Origin: an uncultured Bacilli bacterium
GTDB taxonomy: Bacteria; Bacillota_I; Bacilli_A; RF39; UBA660
Reading direction: 5' to 3'
DNA: 64,000 nucleotides
Assembly (NCBI GenBank): GCA_934096705.1
Contig: CAKOMR010000003.1
Location: 50,161 to 114,160 of the forward strand
Under the pieces are notes generated by a model. That model saw only the letters and a list, made by a program, of their open reading frames with translations. It was not told the DNA's origin and searched no databases. The position numbers and the translations under genes were made by a program. Below, piece by piece: positions 26,307-34,941 of the stretch; position 1 is the first letter of the stretch, and each line of letters starts with the position of its first letter.

Positions 26307-29300
26307 TTACTTCCATGATGGTCCAACATCTGGTATACCATCGCCATTTGTATCTAGTGAACTAAACTTATAAATTGTCCAATAATCATTTGTAATAACG
26401 TCACTAATCGCTCCAGCTGGACCAACGTAACCACCATCAAAGTTTTCTTTATTTTCCGTTCTGTTATCTTTATTAATTAATTCTACTTTACCATCGTTTT
26501 CATAATCATCAAGAAGTTTATCAATAAATGTACTATAACAGAAAATATTTGTCATATAACATTCACCATCTTTATAGGTATATCCACTTTTTTTACAGCG
26601 TGTTTCATCATAACCAGCTATTTTATAATCTTTACATACTAAAGTATCATTATTGTATGTACCTTGCTCCTTATTGTACTCTCTAATCTTTGTTATCATG
26701 TCAGTATCCATTGTAACTTTTAATGAATATTTTTCTACTTTAGGTATTTCTGAAGTTCCACCACTTCCTTGGCCTGTTTCATTAGTTGCACGCGCAGTTA
26801 TTTCTTTTCTTGTATCATATGCTTTTCTTGCAACTAATTCATTTCCATATACCTCTGGATTTGTTTCCCAGTTAAATCCAACAACGCGATCAGTTGGGAA
26901 TAAATTTCCAGGACTAACAGGTCTAAAATCATATGATGGTTTAGATGGTGTACTTGGATCATCTTTAGTTACAACACAGTCTATACATTCGACTACGCAG
27001 TTTGGACAGCAGTTATAATTTCTTTCACATTTTTCACCTTCTACACATCCAACTGATGCAAGTGCTTCCTGTCTTGAATTCATTTTTTGACAAGTTGAAT
27101 CAAAGTAATTATGAGCACATACATAATACCCTTTAGATTCCATTACGCAATAACTTGTTTCTTTAGATGATGGACATAGTTCTTTTTCTTTACAAGTATC
27201 CCAATCCATTCCTTTAGGGCATTCAGTCTTATAACGTGTCTTTCCAGAACTATCAACACATTCACTCTGAGATACTTCATAAGTACATGCATATTGATTT
27301 CCATCAAGTGTTATGCCAGAATTATCATTTGTTGTTGTCGTTTCTGATTTTCTAATGTCCTTTTCAATATAATATTTTGACATACTTTGATCAGAAGTAC
27401 CAAATATACGACCAAGCGCTGGACTAGTTGAATAGAATGTACCAATATTATCAAGAGTTAAAATATAATAATATATTCCCTTCGCAGTATTTATTCCAAC
27501 AGGTAAACCATCAACTTTATCATAGTTTGCCATTTCAGTTTGGTTAGTTATTTTTATATCTCCATCGTCATGGCCAGAGAAATAAACTCTTGCAGTGTTA
27601 TATGTACCTTCAGAAGAAGCAATTTTATGAACATATTTAATTTTTGTTACCTTAAATTTTGACTCTGTCAAAGTTGTAGCGCATGTTATTGCAGCATTAT
27701 CACTTTCAGGTATATTACAAACAAAATAAGATTCCTCATCATATGATATTTCTGTGCTTCCATTACATGTATCATATGCATTATTTACTTCTCCATCGCA
27801 GCGCCATGTAGTTTCATGAATATTTCCATCAATATCTTCTACTTGAGTAGCCTGTTTACAATTAGTACTACCAGATGCGCAAACCTCTGCTTGAACTTTC
27901 TCATCTGGACTTATCATAATATCACAAGTACCTTTATCACAAGTTAAATTTTGAACACTAGTTATCCATCTATTTTCTATAGACGCATTATTTGGTTCTG
28001 GTTCTTGATAACTATATTTAACATATGGGTTATAAGCATAAACCATATCCCAATATACTGCCATATCTTCCTCTGAAACCTTCTGATAATTTTTATCATC
28101 ACCACATGAATTATATTGGTCAACCATTTTTTTAAGTTCTTTTATTGCCGTTTCAATCGTTGTTTTAGCAGTATTTTTCTTTGTTTCAAAATCACTTTTT
28201 TGATTATCCCAATCAGCTTTTGCTGTTACACACATTGGGTCTTTGCTTGAATCTTTTTTACCAAAATAAGTATTATTACCTTTTTCTGTACTTCCTTCAA
28301 AAACATCACTAGGAGTTCCTGTAGTAAATGTAATTTTTTTACCATCATCATCGATTGTATATTTTACAAAACTCTTACTATGAACAATATAATATCTATT
28401 TTCAGTTTCAGCATCTTCTTCATCACTACAATTAATTATTCCCTCATTTGTAGTGTCCTTTTTCCATGTATCAGTTTGAGTTCTCCAATTATTTTCATTA
28501 ATGAATTTTAAATTTTCATAATAAAATAACCAATCATTATATGCATCTGCAATTTCTTTTTGCTTTTTAACTATATCAATGTTATATTGATCCTTATCAA
28601 TTTTTGTAGTATAGCAATCTTGTTGTCCTTTAATTTTTACACTTATTTGGAAATATCTTCCTGCTTCGGCTGTCTTTTTATAAGGAACACCAAATTTATA
28701 ATCTTCCTTACACCTAACTTCACAATAAGGATTATCTTGAACAGCTTGAGCATTAGTTGCATCAATATATTTATAAGAGTTTTCTGCAATATCCTTACTT
28801 TCTTTCTTTAATAAACATTTTTTAATATTATATGTTTTTGTATCAGGATTATAAGCTTCTCTAAACTCATAATCTAAATATTTTTCAATATCATCCTCAT
28901 CTGAATTAGATGGATTTTGAGTATTGTTATTTCCCCACTGTTTTAAATTATCACTATCACCCGGTTCACAAATTGTAGGAATTGTCACTGTAGGTTGACA
29001 TTTAGTTTCACTACAAAGCTCAGTAGTTAAAGTAAAATCGCCATTTACTGGTTCAGTACTTGAAACTAAAAACCTTTGAGCGTATTGAGATGCAGATGAA
29101 TTTTTTGGAGCAATTTTGGCTCCAGCAAATGCTGAAGTGTATTCGTATTCAATTTTTATATTAACTGAGCAATCTTCTTCAGTATCTTCTTCCTTCGCAT
29201 CATCGAATTTATCTTTTTTTGTAAGGGTTAAAGAAAATTCTAGATAAAGTGTTCCTTTTCTATCACTATCCTTTAATCTTTGTGACAAATCCTCACCGTA

Positions 29301-30152
29301 AGTTATATCGGAATCCCAGCCTTCTTCACTATCAATAAAAGTTTTTGATATTCCTAGTACTTTTACTGTAGCACCATTATTTGCCTTTATTTCAGGTTCC
29401 TTTGTTATTTTAAAATATTCGTTATCGCCTGTACCAGTTATATTGTTAATATCTAATTTAATTGAAACAATTTTTGTATAAGTTATTAGGCCATTTTCGG
29501 TAACTTTATTAACTTGTCCTTCTTCGCCTTTTTCTACTTTAGTGGCTTTATTATCTTTAGAATATTCAGCAGCATAATTTAATGCTTTAGTTAAAATTTC
29601 TTTTACAGGAGAAGCTTTACTAGCGTCACCAGAATATGTGGCAGTTGTAGTAATTTTTGCTCCGCCATAAGCACTATAGGCTTTACTAAACTCTTCATCT
29701 TTTAAAAACTCTTTAACAAGGGCTTTTTCCTGATTTACATAATCATCTGCGTTAGCATTACTAAAGCTTGCTTGAACAACGTCAGTAAGAATTCTTAATG
29801 CATAATGCTTAACGTTATATTGATTTGAGTTATTCATTATGTATAGAGCAGCATAATCATATTTAGCAACAGTTGTACTTGTTGCTGATGGTAAAAGTCT
29901 TTCAACCTCGAAATTCGAAGCATCCGGTGTTTTACCTCTATCTATACAAAATGCCTCAAAGCTTTTTCCTGTGGAACTTTGAGTTGCACTTGATATTGAA
30001 TAGCCCATATTAGATGGGAAGCCAAGTCCAGAATCATTTGAATTATGGTCATTTCTAATTGTAAATGCTTCACCTAGTTTAAAGGCATAAACATTTGGAA
30101 CAAATATTAAAGTGAAAATAAATATAAATAATAGTCTTGATATTTTTTTCAT
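26307..30152 (-). CDS. Giant Cys-rich surface protein with probable thioester domain
   Basis: 1281 residues with a signal peptide (1-24). Residues 25-140 look like a thioester (TED/TQXA-type) domain: Cys69 in AFCIDRG and Gln127 in VVQASF could form the internal Cys-Gln bond used by some Gram-positive adhesins for covalent attachment to host targets. The remainder is long, Thr/Asn/Lys-rich and dense in Cys (one stretch, about 1050-1065, has CxxC repeats), and ends with a calcium-loop-like DTNGDGIPD. No sortase signal or C-terminal helix was seen, so it may be held by the filament or neighbouring proteins. RBS AAAGGA. Between the C39-type gene and the 241-residue anchor protein. TED assignment is by motif only. 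Confidence 0.7.
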   Translation of the reverse strand: MKKISRLLFIFIFTLIFVPNVYAFKLGEAFTIRNDHNSNDSGLGFPSNMGYSISSATQSSTGKSFEAFCIDRGKTPDASNFEVERLLPSATSTTVAKYDYAALYIMNNSNQYNVKHYALRILTDVVQASFSNANADDYVNQEKALVKEFLKDEEFSKAYSAYGGAKITTTATYSGDASKASPVKEILTKALNYAAEYSKDNKATKVEKGEEGQVNKVTENGLITYTKIVSIKLDINNITGTGDNEYFKITKEPEIKANNGATVKVLGISKTFIDSEEGWDSDITYGEDLSQRLKDSDRKGTLYLEFSLTLTKKDKFDDAKEEDTEEDCSVNIKIEYEYTSAFAGAKIAPKNSSASQYAQRFLVSSTEPVNGDFTLTTELCSETKCQPTVTIPTICEPGDSDNLKQWGNNNTQNPSNSDEDDIEKYLDYEFREAYNPDTKTYNIKKCLLKKESKDIAENSYKYIDATNAQAVQDNPYCEVRCKEDYKFGVPYKKTAEAGRYFQISVKIKGQQDCYTTKIDKDQYNIDIVKKQKEIADAYNDWLFYYENLKFINENNWRTQTDTWKKDTTNEGIINCSDEEDAETENRYYIVHSKSFVKYTIDDDGKKITFTTGTPSDVFEGSTEKGNNTYFGKKDSSKDPMCVTAKADWDNQKSDFETKKNTAKTTIETAIKELKKMVDQYNSCGDDKNYQKVSEEDMAVYWDMVYAYNPYVKYSYQEPEPNNASIENRWITSVQNLTCDKGTCDIMISPDEKVQAEVCASGSTNCKQATQVEDIDGNIHETTWRCDGEVNNAYDTCNGSTEISYDEESYFVCNIPESDNAAITCATTLTESKFKVTKIKYVHKIASSEGTYNTARVYFSGHDDGDIKITNQTEMANYDKVDGLPVGINTAKGIYYYILTLDNIGTFYSTSPALGRIFGTSDQSMSKYYIEKDIRKSETTTTNDNSGITLDGNQYACTYEVSQSECVDSSGKTRYKTECPKGMDWDTCKEKELCPSSKETSYCVMESKGYYVCAHNYFDSTCQKMNSRQEALASVGCVEGEKCERNYNCCPNCVVECIDCVVTKDDPSTPSKPSYDFRPVSPGNLFPTDRVVGFNWETNPEVYGNELVARKAYDTRKEITARATNETGQGSGGTSEIPKVEKYSLKVTMDTDMITKIREYNKEQGTYNNDTLVCKDYKIAGYDETRCKKSGYTYKDGECYMTNIFCYSTFIDKLLDDYENDGKVELINKDNRTENKENFDGGYVGPAGAISDVITNDYWTIYKFSSLDTNGDGIPDVGPSWK

Positions 30153-30153
30153 A

Positions 30154-30879
30154 TTATATTATGTCCTTTCTTCTTTTCTTGCTAATTACTATATAACCAG
30201 TTGCACCAGCTACAATTACACAAGTTCCAATTATAAATACTGTTTTATTTTTCTTAACAAATTCCCATACTTTTTGAAAGAATGTTTTATTATTTTCTTC
30301 CTCTTGTTTTATTTGTTCCTCTTTATAATCTTCAATTTTGTTTACAAAATCTTCAAAACCAGTGTCCGTATAAGATACATATTTATTACACATATAAAAT
30401 TCAGGATTTTCAGTACAATAAGAGTATGAAGAATATAAATTATATCTTGGTGTTGTCAAATAAAAAGTTCTATTTAGTGTCCCCTTACAATCAGTTTTAT
30501 CTGAATTATATACATTAAAAGTGAATGTATGTACCGTCATAATATCTTCAATATCAAAAGATATTACACCATTTACTGCATTTTTACTAGTAAAAGTTTT
30601 ATTAAATCCATTATCACCTTTTACAACTACATAAAAATTTTCACTAACATTTAATATTGATATTTTAAAGTACCTATATGATAAATCACAGTCGTCTTGT
30701 CCATCAGCACAAGTGTATTTGCTACGATCAAGTTCTGCGATTTGTTCTTCATATATTGCTTTAATTGTTACAGCTTCACTATTAAGCTGAGCTTGCTGCT
30801 CATATGAACACGCTGCATCTACATTGAAGCTAAATAGTAGCATCAATAACATAAGAAAAAAATATTTTGTTTTTTTCAT
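30154..30879 (-). CDS. Cys-rich membrane-anchored surface protein
   Basis: 241 residues: signal peptide to about 22 (ending VDAA), an extracytoplasmic domain with eight or so Cys, an acidic and Gln-rich coiled stretch (about 185-205), and a C-terminal helix (about 215-233) with a KKRRKD cytoplasmic tail. No recognised family. First gene of the operon that also holds the giant thioester-type protein and the C39 fusion (gap 1 bp to the next). Possibly a membrane anchor or base for those proteins. Confidence 0.7.
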   Translation of the reverse strand: MKKTKYFFLMLLMLLFSFNVDAACSYEQQAQLNSEAVTIKAIYEEQIAELDRSKYTCADGQDDCDLSYRYFKISILNVSENFYVVVKGDNGFNKTFTSKNAVNGVISFDIEDIMTVHTFTFNVYNSDKTDCKGTLNRTFYLTTPRYNLYSSYSYCTENPEFYMCNKYVSYTDTGFEDFVNKIEDYKEEQIKQEEENNKTFFQKVWEFVKKNKTVFIIGTCVIVAGATGYIVISKKRRKDII

Positions 30880-30940
30880 TTTTTCGCACCATCCCTACTA
30901 TTAAAATAGTAACATATTGACAATTTTTTTTCAATAAAAA

Positions 30941-30969
30941 TTGATTGAATTTAAAAGATATGTTATATT
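30941..30969 (+). promoter_or_regulatory. Promoter of the CPBP protease gene
   Basis: TTGATT (30941-30946), 17-bp spacer, TATATT (30964-30969); AGGATGG precedes the ATG at 30988. Confidence 0.55.
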
Positions 30970-30987
30970 TTTATATAGGATGGTTTT

Positions 30988-31644
30988 ATGAAAATAAAAA
31001 ATTTTTTAAAAAATTTATTCAAAGATATTAGTGTAGTCATTGGTTTTATTTTCATCGTAGTTTTACTTGCTAATACATTTAGGAAATATATTAATAAAAA
31101 TCCTATGTTATGGCAAATAATCATTTTTTCAATAGCAAACCTATACTTATTAATTATTTATAGAAAAGAATTTAAAGATTATTTTTTAGATTTTAAAAAA
31201 AATTATAAAAAACACTTATCAAAAGGTTTTAAAGTTTATATAATATGCTTATTTTTTATGTATATAAGTAACATATTAATTTATTATCTAACTAAATCTT
31301 TAGCCACTAACGAAACAATGAATCGCACATCTGTTTCTCAAAATTTAGTACTCTCAATTATTGATATGTGTATTCTTGCTCCATTTTATGAAGAAACTTT
31401 ATCTAGATTAAGTTTTAAAAATTTATTTTCAAACAAATGGACATTTTCTATAATAACCGGGCTTGTATTTGGCTCAATGCACCTTTTAGTGGCTGAATCT
31501 TTAATTGAATGTTTATATTTAATTCCCTACTCAACTATGGGTTTCTCTTTAGGCTATATGTTTTATGATACAAATAATATATTTACTTCAATGAGTTTTC
31601 ATTTTTTGAATAATTTTGTAAGTATATTATTACTTGTTTTATAG
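30988..31644 (+). CDS. CPBP-family intramembrane metalloprotease
   Basis: 218 residues, about six helices. Abi/CPBP motif 1 is EETLSR (Glu135, Glu136, Arg140), motif 2 has His165 in GSMHLL, motif 3 His205 in SFHFLNN. These are the expected catalytic and metal-binding residues of the type II CAAX-prenyl endopeptidase-like family, which in bacteria acts in bacteriocin immunity or membrane-protein processing. Divergent from the surface-protein operon and 9 bp before the phosphoesterase-like gene. Confidence 0.85.
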   Translation: MKIKNFLKNLFKDISVVIGFIFIVVLLANTFRKYINKNPMLWQIIIFSIANLYLLIIYRKEFKDYFLDFKKNYKKHLSKGFKVYIICLFFMYISNILIYYLTKSLATNETMNRTSVSQNLVLSIIDMCILAPFYEETLSRLSFKNLFSNKWTFSIITGLVFGSMHLLVAESLIECLYLIPYSTMGFSLGYMFYDTNNIFTSMSFHFLNNFVSILLLVL

Positions 31645-31653
31645 GAGTAAATA

Positions 31654-32445
31654 ATGAAAAGATTTTTATGTATAATAATATTAATTTTATTTTCTTTATT
31701 CTTATACGCTAACTATATTAATGTTAAAGGTTATAAAATTTATGAATATGAAATAGCCTCTAATAAAATCACCAAAGGCTTTGATGGATTTAAAATAGTT
31801 CATTTTTCTGACTTATTATATAAAGATGATAAAGACATTAATGAAATAAAACTGATTATAAATAATCTAAATAAACAAAATGCTAATATGGTAATTTTTA
31901 CTGGTGATGTTGCAAACGCTAACATTTCTTCCGAAAAAATGAACGAAATTGGTACTTTGTTTAAAAGTATTAATGCAGATTATAAATATGCTATTATGGG
32001 AGACCATGATGATGAAAATATCAAAAATATGCTTAAAAATAGTGGCTTTGAAGTCTTAGAAAATAGTTATGCCTATGTTTATAATAAAGATATATCACCA
32101 ATAAAAATAATGTCCTTAAATAATTTTAATGTTGACATTTTAAAAAATGAAGATGAAATTATCCCAAGTTTTGTAATTGGGTTTTTACATAAACCTGATG
32201 AATTTACAAATATAAAAGAATATAATATTGATGTAGTTTTCGCTGGACACTCTCTTGGTGGTCAAATTAGATTACCCTTCTGGGGTGCTTTAATTAAAAA
32301 AGATGGTGCCAAAGTATATACAAATAATTATTATAAAGAAAATGATACTATGATGTATGTAAGCTACGGAGTTGGCGTTGAAAAAACTCCATTTAGAACT
32401 CTAAATAAGCCTTCATTTAATATATATAGATTAAAAAGCTTATAA
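31654..32445 (+). CDS. Metallophosphoesterase-like membrane protein, degenerate metal site
   Basis: 263 residues with an N-terminal helix (1-20). The calcineurin-like scaffold is recognisable: VHFSDLL, VIFTGDVAN, GDHDDEN and FAGHSLGGQ. Two ligands differ from the YkuE-type consensus: SDLH reads SDLL (first His lost) and GNHD reads GDHD. Other family members hydrolyse UDP-2,3-diacylglucosamine-like or cyclic nucleotide substrates; here hydrolysis may be weak or gone. RBS AGGAG; probably co-transcribed with the CPBP gene. Confidence 0.78.
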   Translation: MKRFLCIIILILFSLFLYANYINVKGYKIYEYEIASNKITKGFDGFKIVHFSDLLYKDDKDINEIKLIINNLNKQNANMVIFTGDVANANISSEKMNEIGTLFKSINADYKYAIMGDHDDENIKNMLKNSGFEVLENSYAYVYNKDISPIKIMSLNNFNVDILKNEDEIIPSFVIGFLHKPDEFTNIKEYNIDVVFAGHSLGGQIRLPFWGALIKKDGAKVYTNNYYKENDTMMYVSYGVGVEKTPFRTLNKPSFNIYRLKSL

Positions 32446-32462
32446 GAGTTTTTTTGTGACAT

Positions 32463-32498
32463 AAAAAAACATAGTGATTATAAAAATTCTACTATGTT
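32463..32498 (-). terminator. Terminator of the helical-protein operon
   Basis: Minus-strand stem AACATAGT / ACTATGTT (32468-32498), stop codon of the 95-residue gene in the loop, followed by a T-run. Confidence 0.7.
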
Positions 32499-32765
32499 AA
32501 TATTTTTCTTCAATTTTTCAATTAAATCAGCTTTTTCATATTTAGCAAATATTGATTTAAAATTACTACTATCCATTAAGAACATATCATAATATTTTAT
32601 AAATATATCTTGATAGTTTGTTACTCCCAAATCTTTTAGAAATGAAAGATTCTCTATAACTAATTTTCTTTGTTCTTTAATAAGTTCAATGAACTTTTCT
32701 GGTGTATTTTCTTCAAAATATGCAACATCGTCTTTACTAAATCCAATTTTTTCTAAAAATTTCAT
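32478..32765 (-). CDS. Unknown all-helical protein (95 residues)
   Basis: Soluble, predicted helical. It carries a unit of the form (N)xxFLKDLGVxxxxxxFxKYxxxF that also appears in the two upstream genes. ATG overlaps the upstream stop codon (ATGA), so it is translationally coupled. No family recognised. Confidence 0.65.
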   Translation of the reverse strand: MKFLEKIGFSKDDVAYFEENTPEKFIELIKEQRKLVIENLSFLKDLGVTNYQDIFIKYYDMFLMDSSNFKSIFAKYEKADLIEKLKKNINIVEFL

Positions 32766-33643
32766 GCTGCACTCCTTACATTATTTATACTTTCTTCTTT
32801 AACTAATTTTAATTCATTATCAATTGCTTTATATATCTTAACTTTCTCTTCATCAGTTAAATTCTTTTTAAATGTTAAAGTGTAATAAATTATTTCTCTT
32901 TCATCAGTAATACCACTAGCAAGTAATTTAATCATATTATCTGATTTAGTTCCATCAATTTCGTTTCCATAATTAAGTGCCTCTAAAACGTGTCTTAAGT
33001 GAAGTGATAAATCTTCATATTTAGCAAGCATTTCATCAGTTAAACGTATAGTTTGATCTTTTAATAATGCTAATAAATATGGATTAGTTTCGGCTTCAAC
33101 ATTTTTTTCTGTTTCATTACTTATAGGCTCATTTTTAGTACTCATCATAGTAGTTGCACTAGGATTAGGTACGTTACTTACTTTTTGAGTACCTTGAATA
33201 TTATTATTTTCTTTTACTGAAGGTTCTTCTTTTTTTACTCCTTCACCAAATTTTCTTTCAAAATCTCTTTTATTAAAAATAAGTTTATTATATTTACCAC
33301 TTTCAGATCTTACTGGAATACCATTTTTTAAACAATATTCAAGTCTTATAGTGCACTCTTTAGAATTAATACGTGTTGGATCTTCTATAAAAGCTTGTAA
33401 ATGACCAAGTGACTCCATCTTGCTAACTTGAGATTTAATAAAATCAAATGGATTTGCAAAAACTTTAAATTCAGATGGTTTAGTTATATTAATGCCTTTA
33501 CTCTTTAAGTAATTTACTATAGTAGTTAAATCTTCATAAGATACTACATCGTCAGTTATACTAGCGTAAAATTTAAATAAAGTTTTATAATTTTCTGGAG
33601 TTAATGATAAAACTTTAATTTTTTCTACAAGACTACTACTCAT
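32762..33643 (-). CDS. Unknown helical-repeat protein (293 residues)
   Basis: No signal peptide or membrane segment. The first 140 residues form helix pairs (LKSKGINITKPSEF, KMESLGHL...EDPTRI, EYCLKNGIPV). A disordered Asn/Ser/Lys linker (about 145-190) follows, then a helical C-terminus. Ends in TGA overlapping the next gene. RBS AAAGGAG; 12 bp from the coiled-coil gene upstream. The repeated helix-pair pattern resembles solenoid proteins in general; no function can be named. Confidence 0.65.
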   Translation of the reverse strand: MSSSLVEKIKVLSLTPENYKTLFKFYASITDDVVSYEDLTTIVNYLKSKGINITKPSEFKVFANPFDFIKSQVSKMESLGHLQAFIEDPTRINSKECTIRLEYCLKNGIPVRSESGKYNKLIFNKRDFERKFGEGVKKEEPSVKENNNIQGTQKVSNVPNPSATTMMSTKNEPISNETEKNVEAETNPYLLALLKDQTIRLTDEMLAKYEDLSLHLRHVLEALNYGNEIDGTKSDNMIKLLASGITDEREIIYYTLTFKKNLTDEEKVKIYKAIDNELKLVKEESINNVRSAA

Positions 33644-33655
33644 AAATTCTCCTTT

Positions 33656-34876
33656 CTAATAAGCAATTAATGGAACATTTTTAGGTTCTAAACCACTTTG
33701 ATTTAATAAATTAATTGCGTCATTTAAACCTTTCAAATCATATTTAGTTAATACTGCAGGGTTTAAATATATATCTTGTGGAACTTTTCCAATGCTTGTT
33801 AATTTTTCTATCTTATTTGGCATTTCTTTATCATAAAGAAGTTCTACATTATCTGCAAAGAAATCCAAAGTTATCTTTAATGATTTAATATATTCAGTAT
33901 TTTTTCTGATTGTATCTTCATCATAATTTGCAAGTAATTTTTCAAAATCATTACTTGTAAAATCTAAGTAATCATAACCAAGTGACTCTAATAATTTAAT
34001 TAATGATTCTTTATTAGGTTCATCTTTTTCTTCACTTTTTTTAGAAGATTCTACATTACTAGTTTTAATTTCAGATATAACTGGAGACTCAACTTTTGGA
34101 GTTTCCTCAGTATTTTTCATAAAATCAAATTTAAACGTATCAATTGATTCAGGTTTAACAACAGGTTCTACATCAATTACTGGTGTTTTAGTTTCTTTTG
34201 CTTCCTTTAAAACATCACTGATTGATTTTCCTGATTGACGATTTTTATAATTTGTTTCATATTCAAACAAACCATCTTCTGGGAACATCAATAGTTTAGC
34301 GGCTTCTCTTTGTTCTTCTTCAGTAAAATTAAATTTTTCTAATAATGAAGTAATCTCATCTCTTGTAATATTTATATTGCCTTCTAAAGCAAGTTCAAAA
34401 TATTTATTTAATCTATCTTGATTTGATAAAGCTTCATCTTTTCTAATTCCAAGTTCTTCTATCTTAGTTGTTGCTTTATTCATTTCATCTTCAACTAAAA
34501 CAAGTTCTTTTTCTGCTTTATCTTTTTCAGATGCAAATTCTTCTAAAGTTTTAGGTAATTTTACCTCTAACTCTTTTTTTAATTCATTTGGGTCAAAAGC
34601 AATACTAAGTTCTTTTAAAACATTAACGAAATCATCTTTTCGAATAGTTTCTAAAGCATTTTTAAAACTCTCGCCCTCTTTTGCAAGTACTTCTTTTTCA
34701 CTAGTAAGCTTTTCAATTTGTTCTTGAAGTTCTGTAGTTCTTTTACTAGTTCTTTCTTTTGTTTTTACTGCTTCATCTTTTTCCTTAGCCATTGATACTA
34801 GGATAACACTATCTTCTCCTCGTAAGTTATATAACTTATCAAGAAGTATTCTCATTTCTGTATTCAAATTTCTCAT
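33656..34876 (-). CDS. Unknown coiled-coil protein with C-terminal helix-pair repeats
   Basis: 406 residues from ATG 34876, preferred over an ATG 21 bp upstream because AAAGGG lies before it and the upstream ATG is only 6 nt from the -10 box. Residues 10-170 are a heptad-rich coiled coil (Glu/Lys/Leu). Then a helical domain (EEQREAAKLLMF), an acidic linker, and C-terminal helix pairs (LLESLGYDYLDF, EYIKSLKITLDF) like those in the two downstream genes. Cytoplasmic, no signal peptide. A structural or scaffold role is a guess. Confidence 0.65.
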   Translation of the reverse strand: MRNLNTEMRILLDKLYNLRGEDSVILVSMAKEKDEAVKTKERTSKRTTELQEQIEKLTSEKEVLAKEGESFKNALETIRKDDFVNVLKELSIAFDPNELKKELEVKLPKTLEEFASEKDKAEKELVLVEDEMNKATTKIEELGIRKDEALSNQDRLNKYFELALEGNINITRDEITSLLEKFNFTEEEQREAAKLLMFPEDGLFEYETNYKNRQSGKSISDVLKEAKETKTPVIDVEPVVKPESIDTFKFDFMKNTEETPKVESPVISEIKTSNVESSKKSEEKDEPNKESLIKLLESLGYDYLDFTSNDFEKLLANYDEDTIRKNTEYIKSLKITLDFFADNVELLYDKEMPNKIEKLTSIGKVPQDIYLNPAVLTKYDLKGLNDAINLLNQSGLEPKNVPLIAY

Positions 34877-34903
34877 TGTCTTCACACCCTTTATCATATA
34901 AAA

Positions 34904-34932
34904 ATTATAGCATAAAAAAAAGGCAGATGTAA
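34904..34932 (-). promoter_or_regulatory. Promoter of the helical-protein operon
   Basis: TTACAT (34927-34932), 17-bp spacer, TGCTATAAT with -10 at 34904-34909 on the minus strand. The -35 box lies inside the loop of the preceding terminator. Confidence 0.6.
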
Positions 34933-34941
34933 ACTACCTTT
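34914..34941 (-). terminator. Terminator of the NPNT surface protein gene
   Basis: Minus-strand stem AAAGGTAG / CTGCCTTT (one G-U pair; 34919-34941) followed by a T-run; overlaps the stop codon. Confidence 0.7.
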
